NCBI RefSeq assembly: GCF_963576615.1
Contig: NC_088711.1
Location: forward strand, 33,344,121-33,408,120
DNA: 64,000 bases
Reading direction: 5' to 3'
Source of the DNA: Watersipora subatra
Taxonomy: Eukaryota; Bryozoa; Gymnolaemata; Cheilostomatida; Watersiporidae
Positions 49,410 through 60,192 of the stretch are shown here, piece after piece. The position numbers were made by a program, and so were the translations under genes. Under the pieces are notes generated by a model that did not search any database, was not told the DNA's origin, and worked only from the letters and a program-made list of their open reading frames with translations. The first letter of the stretch is position 1, and each line of letters opens with the position of its first letter.

Positions 49410-50860
49410 AAGAAACTGCCAGTAGCTGACAAAAGATAAGCACACTATTTAATTTTCTAATAATTTATATATAATTTCAAACAAAAATGTTTTTCAAATT
49501 ACGCTTTACAAGAACCATAAAACAATAAAGGGTAACATTAGGCCACAAAAATCACATAAACAGTTTGACAAATGGTGTTTAAAATACATTTCTCTGCTAA
49601 GAGAACTGATATTAGGTGGAAGATTGTTAAAGGCTCTAGCAATGATATTTTCAAAATAATAGTTAGATGGTGTATGCAATTAGTTCATATCACGTAAGTT
49701 GAAATGAGTTGAGAACCTGTAACTGTCGTGTAAAAATGAGGACACAAACCATGAAAAATCTTGAAACCTTTAATTGAAGTAAAATAAGCATTTAGCACAG
49801 GCAGTGTGAGAAGATGCAAAGATTTGGAAGGAACATTTACTGGAATAATATATGCTAGAATATGGTTTAGATTTGCAATTAGTCAGAATGCTCATAAACG
49901 TGATGCAAAATAAATTTGAAAAACCAAATGAGCTACTGCTGCACACACTCTCCACAGATTAGTAGTTGTTTTCCCTTATAAAGGGCAGCAAAGCTGATTA
50001 TAATCACTTACTGATCGTTGTCCTTATAATACCACCATGAATGCATCTATGGATGGACTTTCAATGTTCAAACTTCAACAAGACTGCTAATAATTGTGAT
50101 GAGTATCTATTTGTATTTCATCATGGAACTTCCAAATGAGATAACATATGGACACAACGTATTATACACGACTCCAAACAATCGTGCGTCATCTTTGTTG
50201 TCAACATATAACTGAGTCAGTGAAAAATAATCAGAGTGCAAAGGACAACAGGAAGAGCAAAAGGCTTGGCTATTCTATATGTGACTAATGAACAATCGCT
50301 GAGAGCAGAGAGTCATAGATTGTAAACATGATATAAAAACCTTTGTACCCCAAATGGTAAAAGAACCTAGATTACGCTCGATTATGTTATTGTTCATCAG
50401 TTGAAACACCATCAAAAATATACCATAGTACATGTAGAATACTAAGGATAATAATTGCTTTGCTAAAATTGAAATCAATACACCATAATCAAACATTGAA
50501 AAAGTTGCTGAGCAAAACCCATAAATAAATCTCTACCATCACAGTTTTACAAAAAAAACTACAAATATAAAAAAATGCAAAATCATAACAGAAGTAAGAG
50601 TATACAACTAAGAATAGAGAGGGTCAAGACTATGGATGAAAATAAAGGTGGTTTTGACACGGTGATAAAATATAACAAAAGATTATCAAAGGACACTCAT
50701 GAAGTGAGTACATCTTTAGATTAGCAGACTCCAACTAGCAATATCTCAACAATAGGTAAAGAGATAGACTAAGCATAGTTTTTTTTGCCATTCGATTGTG
50801 CTGAGTCAGCGCTAAGATATGGAGACCATCTTGATAAGCACCAGAATAAATGCAGCCAGA
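49410..50860. other. 3' flank of gasdermin gene 3, no gene seen
   Basis: AT-rich sequence without coding character. I found no strong minus-strand AATAAA near the gene 3 stop. Confidence 0.35.
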
Positions 50861-50867
50861 GAAACTG

Positions 50868-53800
50868 TTATGGTTCTTTCCACTTGAGTTTGCCTGACGA
50901 ATACCCTGCTGCGATCAGTGTCAAGCCCATACTTAAGATGAGCATGGCGAGGTACGATTTCACTGAGTATGAGCTGTTAGCCTGCAATAATGTTAACAAA
51001 CATCAAAAAGCTGAAAACTTGAAGTATAAAAATGATCCTAACTATATATATTATATATAATATTATATTATATATTATAATATATATAATAATGTATATA
51101 CTATGTATATATATGTATGTATACTTTATTAATATATTATTTGTTGGCAATAATTGATCAAGCAGTGGGTACACAGGCTTATGTCTAGCATGCCTTCTCA
51201 AGATAGTTCAGCTACTGCTACATACCTGCTGAACGGCTAAAGACTTGAGGTGAAAGCCACCCTTCAATCCATGTGAAACTCTTAGTCTAGCAGCACCTAA
51301 ATGAAATACAAGATATATTTGCTGAAGGATAAAACATATCGAGATCTGTTTGCTGCAGTTACAAAGATCAGCATTACGGCAGCACTAACTACTGTTACAT
51401 TAGGAGGCATCAGCAGTCATAAGGATACCAGTGATCATCAGGTAGTTGCCCTCTGTCTAGTTTCCATCTATTGAATGCCTTAATTTTACTTTTCGAGCCT
51501 CCTTGCCATTTAAGAACTCAATCTATTTGCCACATATTTAACAATTAAAAACTAAAGGATCAACATATATTAATGAACAGTCAGAGAGAATATCTATATC
51601 CTCTAATATGCTTCTACTCATATATATAAATTTGATGGATAAACAAAATTCAAACCATTTACCCTAAAGCTACCTTTCCAACTCAACAGACTCTAGGGCT
51701 ACTCTACAAGCTCTACAGGTTCTAGGGCTAACTTGAAAAATTAACAAATCTTTGGTCTACCTTGAAAAAATAAGGAAGCCGCGGTAAAATTTCTAATAGT
51801 AAAATCTACACGGTTAAGTTTTCAAGCATTAGCTAATCAATGATAGCAATGATGAAGGACAACTTTGATGGCAATGTTGACATGAATAAAGAACTAGACA
51901 CATGTGTGTGTATAGTCATCAGATAATATGAGAGGATTAATGACCTACACGGAGACATGTTATGTAACTGAAGCCAGAGAACTATCTCATCTCTAATATT
52001 CCTAATCTCTAACCTTCATCAGTAATGGCCAACTCCATCACCTGATAGCCCAGAACAGTGCCTGCAGGTAACTGCAGAGTCCTCTCACTAGTTGTCTCAT
52101 GATCAGTTGATATACCTGCATCAGCCACACTTCCAACTATTGCTTCCACTACAGTCCCTATGGTTGAGATTTTCTACAATAATCAGCAGGTTCAGATATG
52201 ACACTCTTGTATCCATGTGACAAGTGGAACTGAGGTACTTATATCTCTACAATAATTAGCAGGTTCAGATATGACACACTTGTATTCACATGACAAGTGG
52301 AACTAAGACTCATATATCTCTACAATAATACACGAAAGAATTGATATATGAGCTCGGTCTAAAAATGCATTAAACTCATATGTCGAGGTATGACTGTAGT
52401 TGAATTGTCCGATCTAACTCACCAAAGAAATGTTGCCTATCTCAAATGTACTACTGTTTTTTCATATTTCTTGCCTTCTTTTCGCTGAATCTTATCACTA
52501 ACGAAAAACTAAAATAAATAAAAGCTATACATTTACACTTAAATAACCAAACTACATAATCGTCTTTTTGTTTATCAAATCTATTTCCCAGCTATTGCAT
52601 CACAGAAATACCAAGCCACGGTCCTTACAATTTAATAGAAGTTGAAAATAGTACCTTTAGAAAGCTTTGCTTTTTATAATTAGGAAAATTTTGGTTTGAA
52701 ATTCCTGGCACACCAAAAGCAGTAGGACTACTCCGAACTAAGTTACAGTGTAACCCGAAGCTCAAATCAATTGACAAACCTTGCGATCATCAGACTCGCC
52801 TTCGTCACTATCATCCTCGCCGAGGTCAAGGTCTCTAGAGTTGTTAAGATTAGCGGTTATGACTGTATCCGTAGTAGTCTTGATCACTCCTGTAACCACG
52901 CACAGCGCCTTCCATTTATTGCCTGAAAGTTCTCCAATGAGCTCATGACACATGTTCAATTTGCTAAAATGAAGTATTTTGAAGCAAATGACAAACATAT
53001 GTCATCATACACAAACATATGTCATCGTACACAAACATATATCATCATACACAAACATATGTCATCGAATACAAACATATATCATCGTACACAAACATAT
53101 GTCATCATGCACAAACATATGTCATCGCACACAAACTTGTCATCGTACACAAACATATGTCATCATACACAAACATATGTCATCATACACAAACATATGT
53201 CATCATACACAAACATATGTCATCGTACACAAACATATATCATCGTACACAAACATATGTCATCATACACAAACATATGTCATCGTACACAAACATATCA
53301 TCGTACACAAACATATGTCATCATGCACAAACATATGTCATCGCACACAAACTTGTCATCGTACACAAACACATGTCATCGTACACAAACATATGTCATC
53401 TTACACAAACATATGTCATTGTACACAAACATATGTCATCATACACAAACATATGTCATCATACACAAACATGACATAGTACACAAACATATGTCATCGT
53501 ATACAAACATATGTCATCGTACACAAACATATGTCATCATACACAAACATATGTCATCATACACAAACATATGTCATCGTATACAAACAGGCTACCATAA
53601 AGAATAATTGATAAGTCAGTTTTATTTCAAAGCATGTGCGTCAAAGATATCCAAATCCAATTACGAAAACAACAAACTAAAATTTTCACCCTAAACATGT
53701 TGTTTATAATTTCAAAGCATAAACTAAGCAAATGGTGCTAGCTGAATACTTGAACCATGTATTTGGGCTCATTAAATAAACACTGGCCAATAGCGTGCTC

Positions 53801-55237
53801 ATTAAATAAACACTGGTCAATAGCGCGCTCATTAAATAAACACTGGCCAATAGCGCGCACGCTATTCAGAAAATTAGTAAACTGTGGAATTCTATGTAGC
53901 GATGAGTGACAAACTTTGTAAATTTGACGCAAAACATTCCTCAAGCTTTAGCTTTTTTGTAGCCTTAGAAACAGGGCATCACATTAGTCTGAGCAACTTA
54001 GACTTCTCTTTGTAAGAGTCTAGAGCAAAAAGCCATTTCATATAACCACAATTATGGAAAGAGTTACCATTTCTAAATGTACTGATGACTGCCATAATAT
54101 CTCACAAAAAATCTATTATTCTTAGAAAGAGTTTTCAGCAGCTTAGTTTCGGATAGGAATTTGTTATTACAGTCCTTGCTTACATCAATGAAGAGCCAGA
54201 ACAATGAAGTGTTTGCCTTTTCTTCTAGCAAGTATTATGAATTAAAAAATAAAATTTTATTAAACTGACCTATATATTTACATATATACAAAACTTAGCT
54301 AGTTGATTATATAAAAATCCTTGTGAACATCACTAAAGAAACTTACTGTAGACGAATTTTAGACAAAAGAGATTGCAGGTTCACTTCTGAGCTGCTGATT
54401 GCACCAAATGGAGCATTAATTATCACTTCACTCTCACTTTTCACGCCAGCATCAAAAAGTCTTGTGAGCGAGCCTTCAAGTTTCCTGCCAGTTTTAACTG
54501 TTGATGTTCTCTTGAATGTACAGAATGGCTGATCTGCCTCGATATCAAACTATAAGCATAGAACAAGTGTGATTCTATAAGACTATGATAAAAATTACTT
54601 CGGTTTTTTGATTGAGTGAATGCATAAGGAAAATGAGAAATATGCTATTGACTTATAATGACATATATGTAATTAATATTTTATAAAACGCTTCCAATTA
54701 GAATAGCTGAAACATTAGTTGTAGGTTATAAACGGCTAACATACAAATCCTACCAACATGTAAATCATTGGAGGCTGAGTATCTCCACCCGCTACGCAAC
54801 TAGCTGTGGCATCAGTCTACTCACTTGTTATCGTGTACTCAATTCATCTGTAATTGACAGCTCTTGCTCCGCAACCACAGCAGTGAGTAAGTTCTACCTC
54901 GAGTAAGTTTTATTTAGTAAGAATTATGATGTGCCTGAATATTTTGAGAAAACTCACAAACTTACCTGCCAAGTTTAAGAACTAGATCAACTTAAAATAT
55001 TTTACTGTACAATCTGAACCTACACTCACTAACCTTAACACCCTTATCTTGTAATACATCGTTCAAATTAAATTCTGTCGTATAGTAGTCTCGAAAAGTG
55101 CTTAGAGGTAGGTAGCCACTTTCTCTTTCAACCAATGAGAGAGGAGCCAAGTTTTTAGAGGCAGCCAAGCTTAGACTGGGTATATAAACGTTTCCCCCAA
55201 TACTCTGGACCAAGTTGTTCACTGCTATATTAAACAT
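50868..55237 (-). CDS. Gasdermin-like gene 3: N domain plus possible transmembrane tail
   Basis: Six exons: 55237-55034, 54549-54347, 52963-52780, 52173-52014, 51296-51226 and 50981-50868 (phases 0, 2, 0, 1, 0), giving 311 residues. It starts MFNIAVNNLVQSIGG and has NLAPLSLVERE, FCTF (Cys78), LCVVTG (Cys157), LPAGTVLGYQVMEL and HGLKGGF (KGGF 262-265). Exon 3 is 39 nt longer than in genes 1 and 2 and encodes an acidic run GEDDSDEGESDD (184-195). After KGGF the frame continues to a good donor (CAGCAG|GTATGT). A sixth exon after TTATTGCAG encodes a hydrophobic segment YLAMLILSMGLTLIAAGY (284-301) and a short basic end. If exon 6 is not used, the protein stops about five residues past the donor. 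Exons 1-5 are solid; exon 6 is less certain. Confidence 0.88.
51030..51130. repeat. AT-rich simple repeat in gene 3 intron 5
   Basis: TATATATTATATATAATATT-type sequence between exons 5 and 6. Confidence 0.85.
52174..52325 (-). repeat. 73-bp tandem repeats carrying the gene 3 exon 4 acceptor
   Basis: The acceptor ATTATTGTAG recurs on the minus strand with its CTAC (plus) at 52174, 52247 and 52320, exactly 73 bp apart, with CAGGTTCAGATATGACAC and GACAAGTGGAACT between copies. Only the copy at 52174 adjoins the coding exon. Using an upstream one would add 73 nt and shift the frame. Confidence 0.85.
52979..53590. repeat. 20-bp minisatellite in gene 3 intron 2
   Basis: About 30 units of CATCATACACAAACATATGT with A/G variants, starting about 20 bp upstream of the exon 3 acceptor. 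All three plus-strand frames are open because of the repeat. Confidence 0.95.
53766..53858. repeat. 30-bp tandem triplication in gene 3 intron 2
   Basis: Three copies of CTCATTAAATAAACACTGGC plus CAATAGCGCG. Confidence 0.85.
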
Positions 55238-55239
55238 CT

Positions 55240-56744
55240 GCAATTGAAAACAGCAAAACATCACCAATTTTGTGAACCAATGAAGTTCAATTCCACAAAG
55301 TAGATGGTCGGATACGGCATTTTCTGACCGATGAAAGCAGAATCTATATTAATACAAACTCATTGAACTATCACACTAATTTCATTTGACTTTTTGATGA
55401 CGGTTGCTAAAGTTAGCAAATGAACAATAAAGGGCAGCCTTCATGGCCTTCATAGCCTAACTATTTACTGATGACTAAAAATCATCAGCAAAGAGTACAC
55501 AGCACATCGGTACAATTTAGTACATATACACCACGCAGATATAAAATAAGCGACACTTTTTTAGGTAATTGAACTAAAAAAAATGACCGCATACTACCTA
55601 CTCCCCACTTACCTTATTGATATCTGTTTTTGGCTAGATATCGACTGGATTCGTTATGAGCCTTACCTTTTCATGTAACTATTTAGTGTTTTGCTTTAGA
55701 CTTCTTACGTTTTTATACTATGTTTATCTCTTTATTTGCCTTTAGCGCCACTGCACGATGGTACTATAAATACACAAACTGTATATGGTCAGTAACGAGT
55801 TGTTTATCGTACTTTATAGCAGTAAGTTTTTGTGGGAATTCGCATGTGTTTTCCGGTCTTCGCGCATAGCCTGCGCAGCCATATATACTGTGCAGCCATC
55901 ACGCCCCGTTACAGCGTTGCAAAAAATAATTAGCTCGATCGAAGCTTGTTTAATTGGTCGAGCGATCGTTGTACGCAAAACTTCCAGCAGGTTCTTGACA
56001 TCCGTGTTGACGCTTTCGTATGCCTAATTCGTACTTTATAAGGAATTATTAATACGCTGCATAGATCTAGCCACAAGCGCAAACATGGAAATCTATTGCG
56101 ACATAAAATGCCAACTTGAGCAACAGCCCTTCATTGTTCTGTGTTTGTACTTTGTAGTACCACACAAAATTGTGTTATTCAGTACAAACGATGTTTACTC
56201 ACAAAATGATAGCATCCTATTTGCCTAATGACGCAACAATTGTTTTTCAAATGTCGTTTGAGAAATAGTGATTGCTAAAGCGGTTTTCATGGATGATAGA
56301 AAAAAGGGAGAAAAAATAGCATGAAAAAGTAATCATCATGCTTAGGAGAAACAGAAATTAGTTTCGATTATGCAAGGCCCTATGTTGCATACATGTATTT
56401 TTCAATGAATGTGGCCAATTATAGCTTTTTGTGGAGCTTCAGTTAAAAACATTCATCAATTTGCTACTTCATATAATATAAAAATGCAATTACTCTTTTT
56501 GCAAAGGTTTAAGGCTTCAATTGAAATGTAAATCTTCGAGGAAACATTGAATAAATTATTAAAGTAGCCACATAGAACAACACGGACAACATGTCGAAAC
56601 AGTCAAGAGTTCATAAAATGGCTTTTATTGATTTTAGATATGGTTATTTAATAAAAACAAGTGACAAGAACAAAGTAAAACTAAAGCAGGACAAAGGACC
56701 TTATATGTTATCTAAATGCTAATTTATAGCAAATGGTAAATTTA
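55240..56744. other. Upstream flank of gene 3
   Basis: Should contain the noncoding first exon and promoter of gene 3, but I could not place them. A CCAAT (AACCAATGAAGTTC) lies at about 55274. A GC-richer patch at 55800-56030 has open frames on both strands but no motif I know. Confidence 0.3.
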
Positions 56745-56960
56745 TATACATCCATACATATAAATCTCAATATTTCTCTTTTGTTGGTTTGTCTGTCCGT
56801 GTGTCCAGTTATAGCAACAAAGTTTTAGGACTAAAAAATCTACTGTGCTCTGGATTCGGACTTTAAACTCTAGTTCTGCAATCGTGCAGTTATCCAAATG
56901 GCAACTGTAATTGGCAGTTGCCATTGCAACTGTTCAACTGGCTATACTATGGAATAAATT
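56745..56960 (-). repeat. SINE-like repeat copy
   Basis: Plus strand reads TATAAATCTCAATATTTCTC, then TCCAGTTATAGCAACAAAGT, then a tRNA-like segment with ATTCGGACTTTAAACTC. Layout as in 57885-58285. Confidence 0.6.
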
Positions 56961-57884
56961 GTGCACATGCTCCGTACACATTACACTCTTTCATGGCTTC
57001 ATGCTAAACATTTCAGCCAGCATGTATGTATAATAGAAAAGGCGGTAATAAAAAGTTTTATAAAAATTTCTCATTTTATCACTGCTCACTTTAACTTTTC
57101 TAAAAAAAGCTGCGTGTGAACCTTTGCAATGATGCTCTTCTTGAGCGTCAACACTAAGAAGAGTTTCCTTGTACACTTGTTGCTGGCTGGTTTAGACTTC
57201 TCTTTGATTGTAGACTAGAAATTAGATATACTTGCATTTCTGAAAAGACTGAGTAGGTGAAATAGCTGCCGTGTGAATTTTAAAGTAGGTCAAAGGCTCC
57301 AGTTTAAGCTGTTGTAGTTTATGAATTGCAGAAACTTGTGAATTGCCTAAACTTGCAATAATTATACACACCGCATTACATTGCACTTAACTTGCAATAT
57401 ATACACTAAGTTAAATTTCAATTAATCTACAATACATACACTAGGTTATGTTGCAGCTTGAGAGGCCAAAAAGGGTTAAAAGATTTCAAAGGAAATAAGC
57501 CCTAGTTGCTATGCATGATCTCCATAGTACAACACTTAAAGAATGGTCTGAGGCTGCAAATATAGATCATTTCTTTAGTTATTCAACTCAAGACTGACCT
57601 AAACTATTGTTCTGTAGATTGTTTCAACAATCTCCCGTGACATCAACTTCCTAACATTATTCTGTAATCATCCGATCCTTTACTGATCAAATCAAAATTA
57701 CAAAAATCAACTGAAATAGTTTCTCTCATCTTTCTATCCAATTAATTCTTTTTTTACTTTGTGAGATAATACACACTTTACCGCAATCTGAAATCAATGA
57801 TATGAAAAAAATTTGTTGTATTGTAAGTTGTGTTTTTTTAGAAGATATAACTTACAGCAATTAAACTAGAGAATAGAACTGGTT
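56961..57884. other. Intergenic stretch, no gene seen
   Basis: AT-rich unique sequence. The short frame 56991-57176 has no support. Confidence 0.35.
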
Positions 57885-58285
57885 TATCTATATATATATA
57901 AATCTCAGTGTTTGTCATTGATTGTTTTCTGTGTGCGTGTTCAGTTACGGCGATAAATTTATAGCTACAAAAAATCTACTTCACGCTGGATTTGAACTCA
58001 GAACCTCCAAGTCTGCAAACAGGCGAGTCTATCCACTAGACCAAGCAGCTACATTGTTGTACAATGGAGTAATTGTGCACATACGCAGCTCTTGCGAAAA
58101 TATTGTTGGTTACGACTAGCGCGCTTGAAAATCATGATTGTGTGATAGATCATTACGCGTCACGTAACAAGCTGGCTTTAGACGTATGACACAACTCTTA
58201 TTTTAGTAAGTTACTAGCTCAGGTTACTCAAATTTATTGGGTAATTATTTTAACACCTGTGCAACGCCAGGCATTCAGCTAAGTG
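57885..58285 (-). repeat. SINE-like repeat, best-preserved copy
   Basis: On the minus strand a tRNA-like segment has TGGTCTAGTGGATAGACTCG (A box) and GAGTTCAAATCCAGCG (B box), followed by the GCCGTAACTGAACACGC body and an ATATATATATA tail. At the other end is GCAACGCCAGGCATTCAGCT, a worn version of the GCAACGCCGGGTAGCACAGCTAG terminus seen with R1 and at 1062-1092. Confidence 0.75.
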
Positions 58286-58654
58286 AGGAATACAACCAGT
58301 TGTCAGGTGGCTAACTCAAATTAATAACATATTTAATCATATCTCACAGTGGAAATGCAACTTCTCATAATATTATTTTCTAATGTACATGTACTTTTTT
58401 CCCCATTCTGAAATTATTATTAGTGCTAAAGGTATGAATTAATTTTGCTAGAAATTTTACTAACTCATTTCCATAAACACACAGAGCTTGGCAGCCTAGA
58501 AAGTCCTGGCAGATGAATAGTTGTAAACAGTAGATCTGTATGCTCTATGCCTTCACTTTGTTAATAAAAGTAAACAAATATTACATATAGAGAGAATGTT
58601 CACCAAATCAACAAAATTAATATAACTAAATGCTTGGCTACAAAAAGTATTGAC

Positions 58655-59075
58655 TACAAAAAGTATACTGTCTGTGTTGAACTGAACACATAGAGACTGT
58701 GCGTGTTGAACAGAGCACATGGAGATTGTCTGTGTTGAACTGAACACAGAGACTGTGCGTGTTGAACAGAGCACATGGAGACTGTGTGTTAAACAGAGTA
58801 CATGGAGACTGTCTGTGTTGAACAGAGCACATGGAGATTGTCTGTGTTGAACTGAACACATAGAGACTGCGCCTGTTGAACAGAACACTTGGAGACTGTG
58901 TGTTAAACAGAGCACATGGAGACTGTCTGTGTTAAACAGAGCACATGGAGATTGTCTGTGTTGAACTGAACACATGGAGACTGCGCCTGTTAAACAGAGC
59001 ACATGGAGACTGTTTGTGTTGAACAAAGCACATGGAGACTGTCTGTGTTGAACAGGGCACTATGAAACTGTTTCT
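58655..59075. repeat. About 29-bp minisatellite between genes 4 and 3
   Basis: About 14 units of GAGACTGTCTGTGTTGAACA plus GAGCACATG with length variants. The minus-strand frame of 157 codons is a repeat artefact. Confidence 0.9.
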
Positions 59076-59374
59076 GCTATAGATTATTTGTGCAACCAGA
59101 GAATTTATCAATATCGTCATCAGAGTTTTGCTGCAAGAATTTCATTAACACCTATTGTGGCAGATCTCCGCTAGTTTTTATATATTCAATTTTCTGTATC
59201 AGTGTTTCCAAGTGTCTTCTTTGAACAGATCCATTTTCAAACTGTCTCAGCTTTTGGAAAATGTGGCTTGCGGTTTGAAAGGATTTTAATCAAATCTATT
59301 TGTATTCTAAGAATCTGTTTGAAATCTATTTGGATTCTAAGCTAATCAATTTGGATGGCCTTTTTCTGCTGTAG

Positions 59375-59478
59375 CCTGAACGGTGACGTCCATTATGATT
59401 TTGCGTGGTGTCAGCAAGATGAAATTGGGCAGGCGTACTGGAGAGTCAAGACCACAGTCATAAAGGCATCAACTCGAT
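59375..59478 (+). CDS. Candidate internal exon, unknown product
   Basis: After acceptor TTTTTCTGCTGTAG the frame reads NGDVHYDFAWCQQDEIGQAY, then WRVKTTVIKAS, to a GTGCGT donor. Composition looks coding and splice signals are good, but no neighbouring exon was found. It may be a stray or decayed exon. Confidence 0.3.
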
Positions 59479-60192
59479 GTGCGTTTCACAATAATTATAT
59501 AATATATTGTCAAATTATCATCTTGAAGAACCAATCTCAAAACTCTCAAAAATTACTTTCACATACACAAGAGTGTTACCAAGTAGAATATAGAATATGA
59601 TATAGAAAACAATATCAGTGAATAATAAAAAGCTTAATAACAAATAAAATATGGTCATCTTATGTCAAATAGATAATAGTTACTTGTGCTACCATTTTAA
59701 GTCAGCAGATAAAAATACATCGTGAGCAAATATGGAACAACATGACACATATAGAGCTAGCGTTGAGACACGCAGTTTAATCATAGGATTATTTTAGCAG
59801 AGACATTATTAACCGCATTATGCATTGTATACGATTAGTGTATTACGCATGTATTACATCTATTTCTAGTGTGAATATGCAAAGTATGGTGATAGATGTA
59901 AAGATGTAATAGAAATAGAATGTAAAGAAGAAATAGATGTAAAGAAACAGCATTGAGGAGAATAATTCTTTGGCATAACGTACATCACATAATTAGTCAC
60001 ACGATCAGTCCACTTCTTGTCGATCAAGTGAAGGGCACTGATACAAAATACAATATCAATTAGAAGTTATAGAAAAATATATGTATAGAAGTGTGTCTGA
60101 CCAACCAATCCACAACCTGCGGTGATTCTCATGTTTTAATGGCTTATAAAAAGCAGAGACGCTGCTCTTTGCAATACAATGAAATACTAGTG

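Noticed and set aside
50785-51060. Plus-strand 91-codon frame
   Set aside because: Overlaps the minus-strand exon 6 of gene 3, which has a good acceptor, matching phase and a sensible hydrophobic product. The plus frame ends in an AT-rich simple repeat.
54323-54532. Plus-strand frames over gasdermin exons (also 43369-43587, 61531-61899 and 62332-62523)
   Set aside because: Shadows of the minus-strand exons, whose splice phases and homology across four paralogues decide the strand.
55800-56030. GC-richer segment upstream of gene 3 with open frames on both strands
   Set aside because: No motif, no convincing start or splice pair. It could be promoter-proximal sequence, but I cannot support a call.
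57965-58065. tRNA gene
   Set aside because: A and B boxes are present but the segment is part of a dispersed repeat with worn copies, and no full cloverleaf could be drawn.
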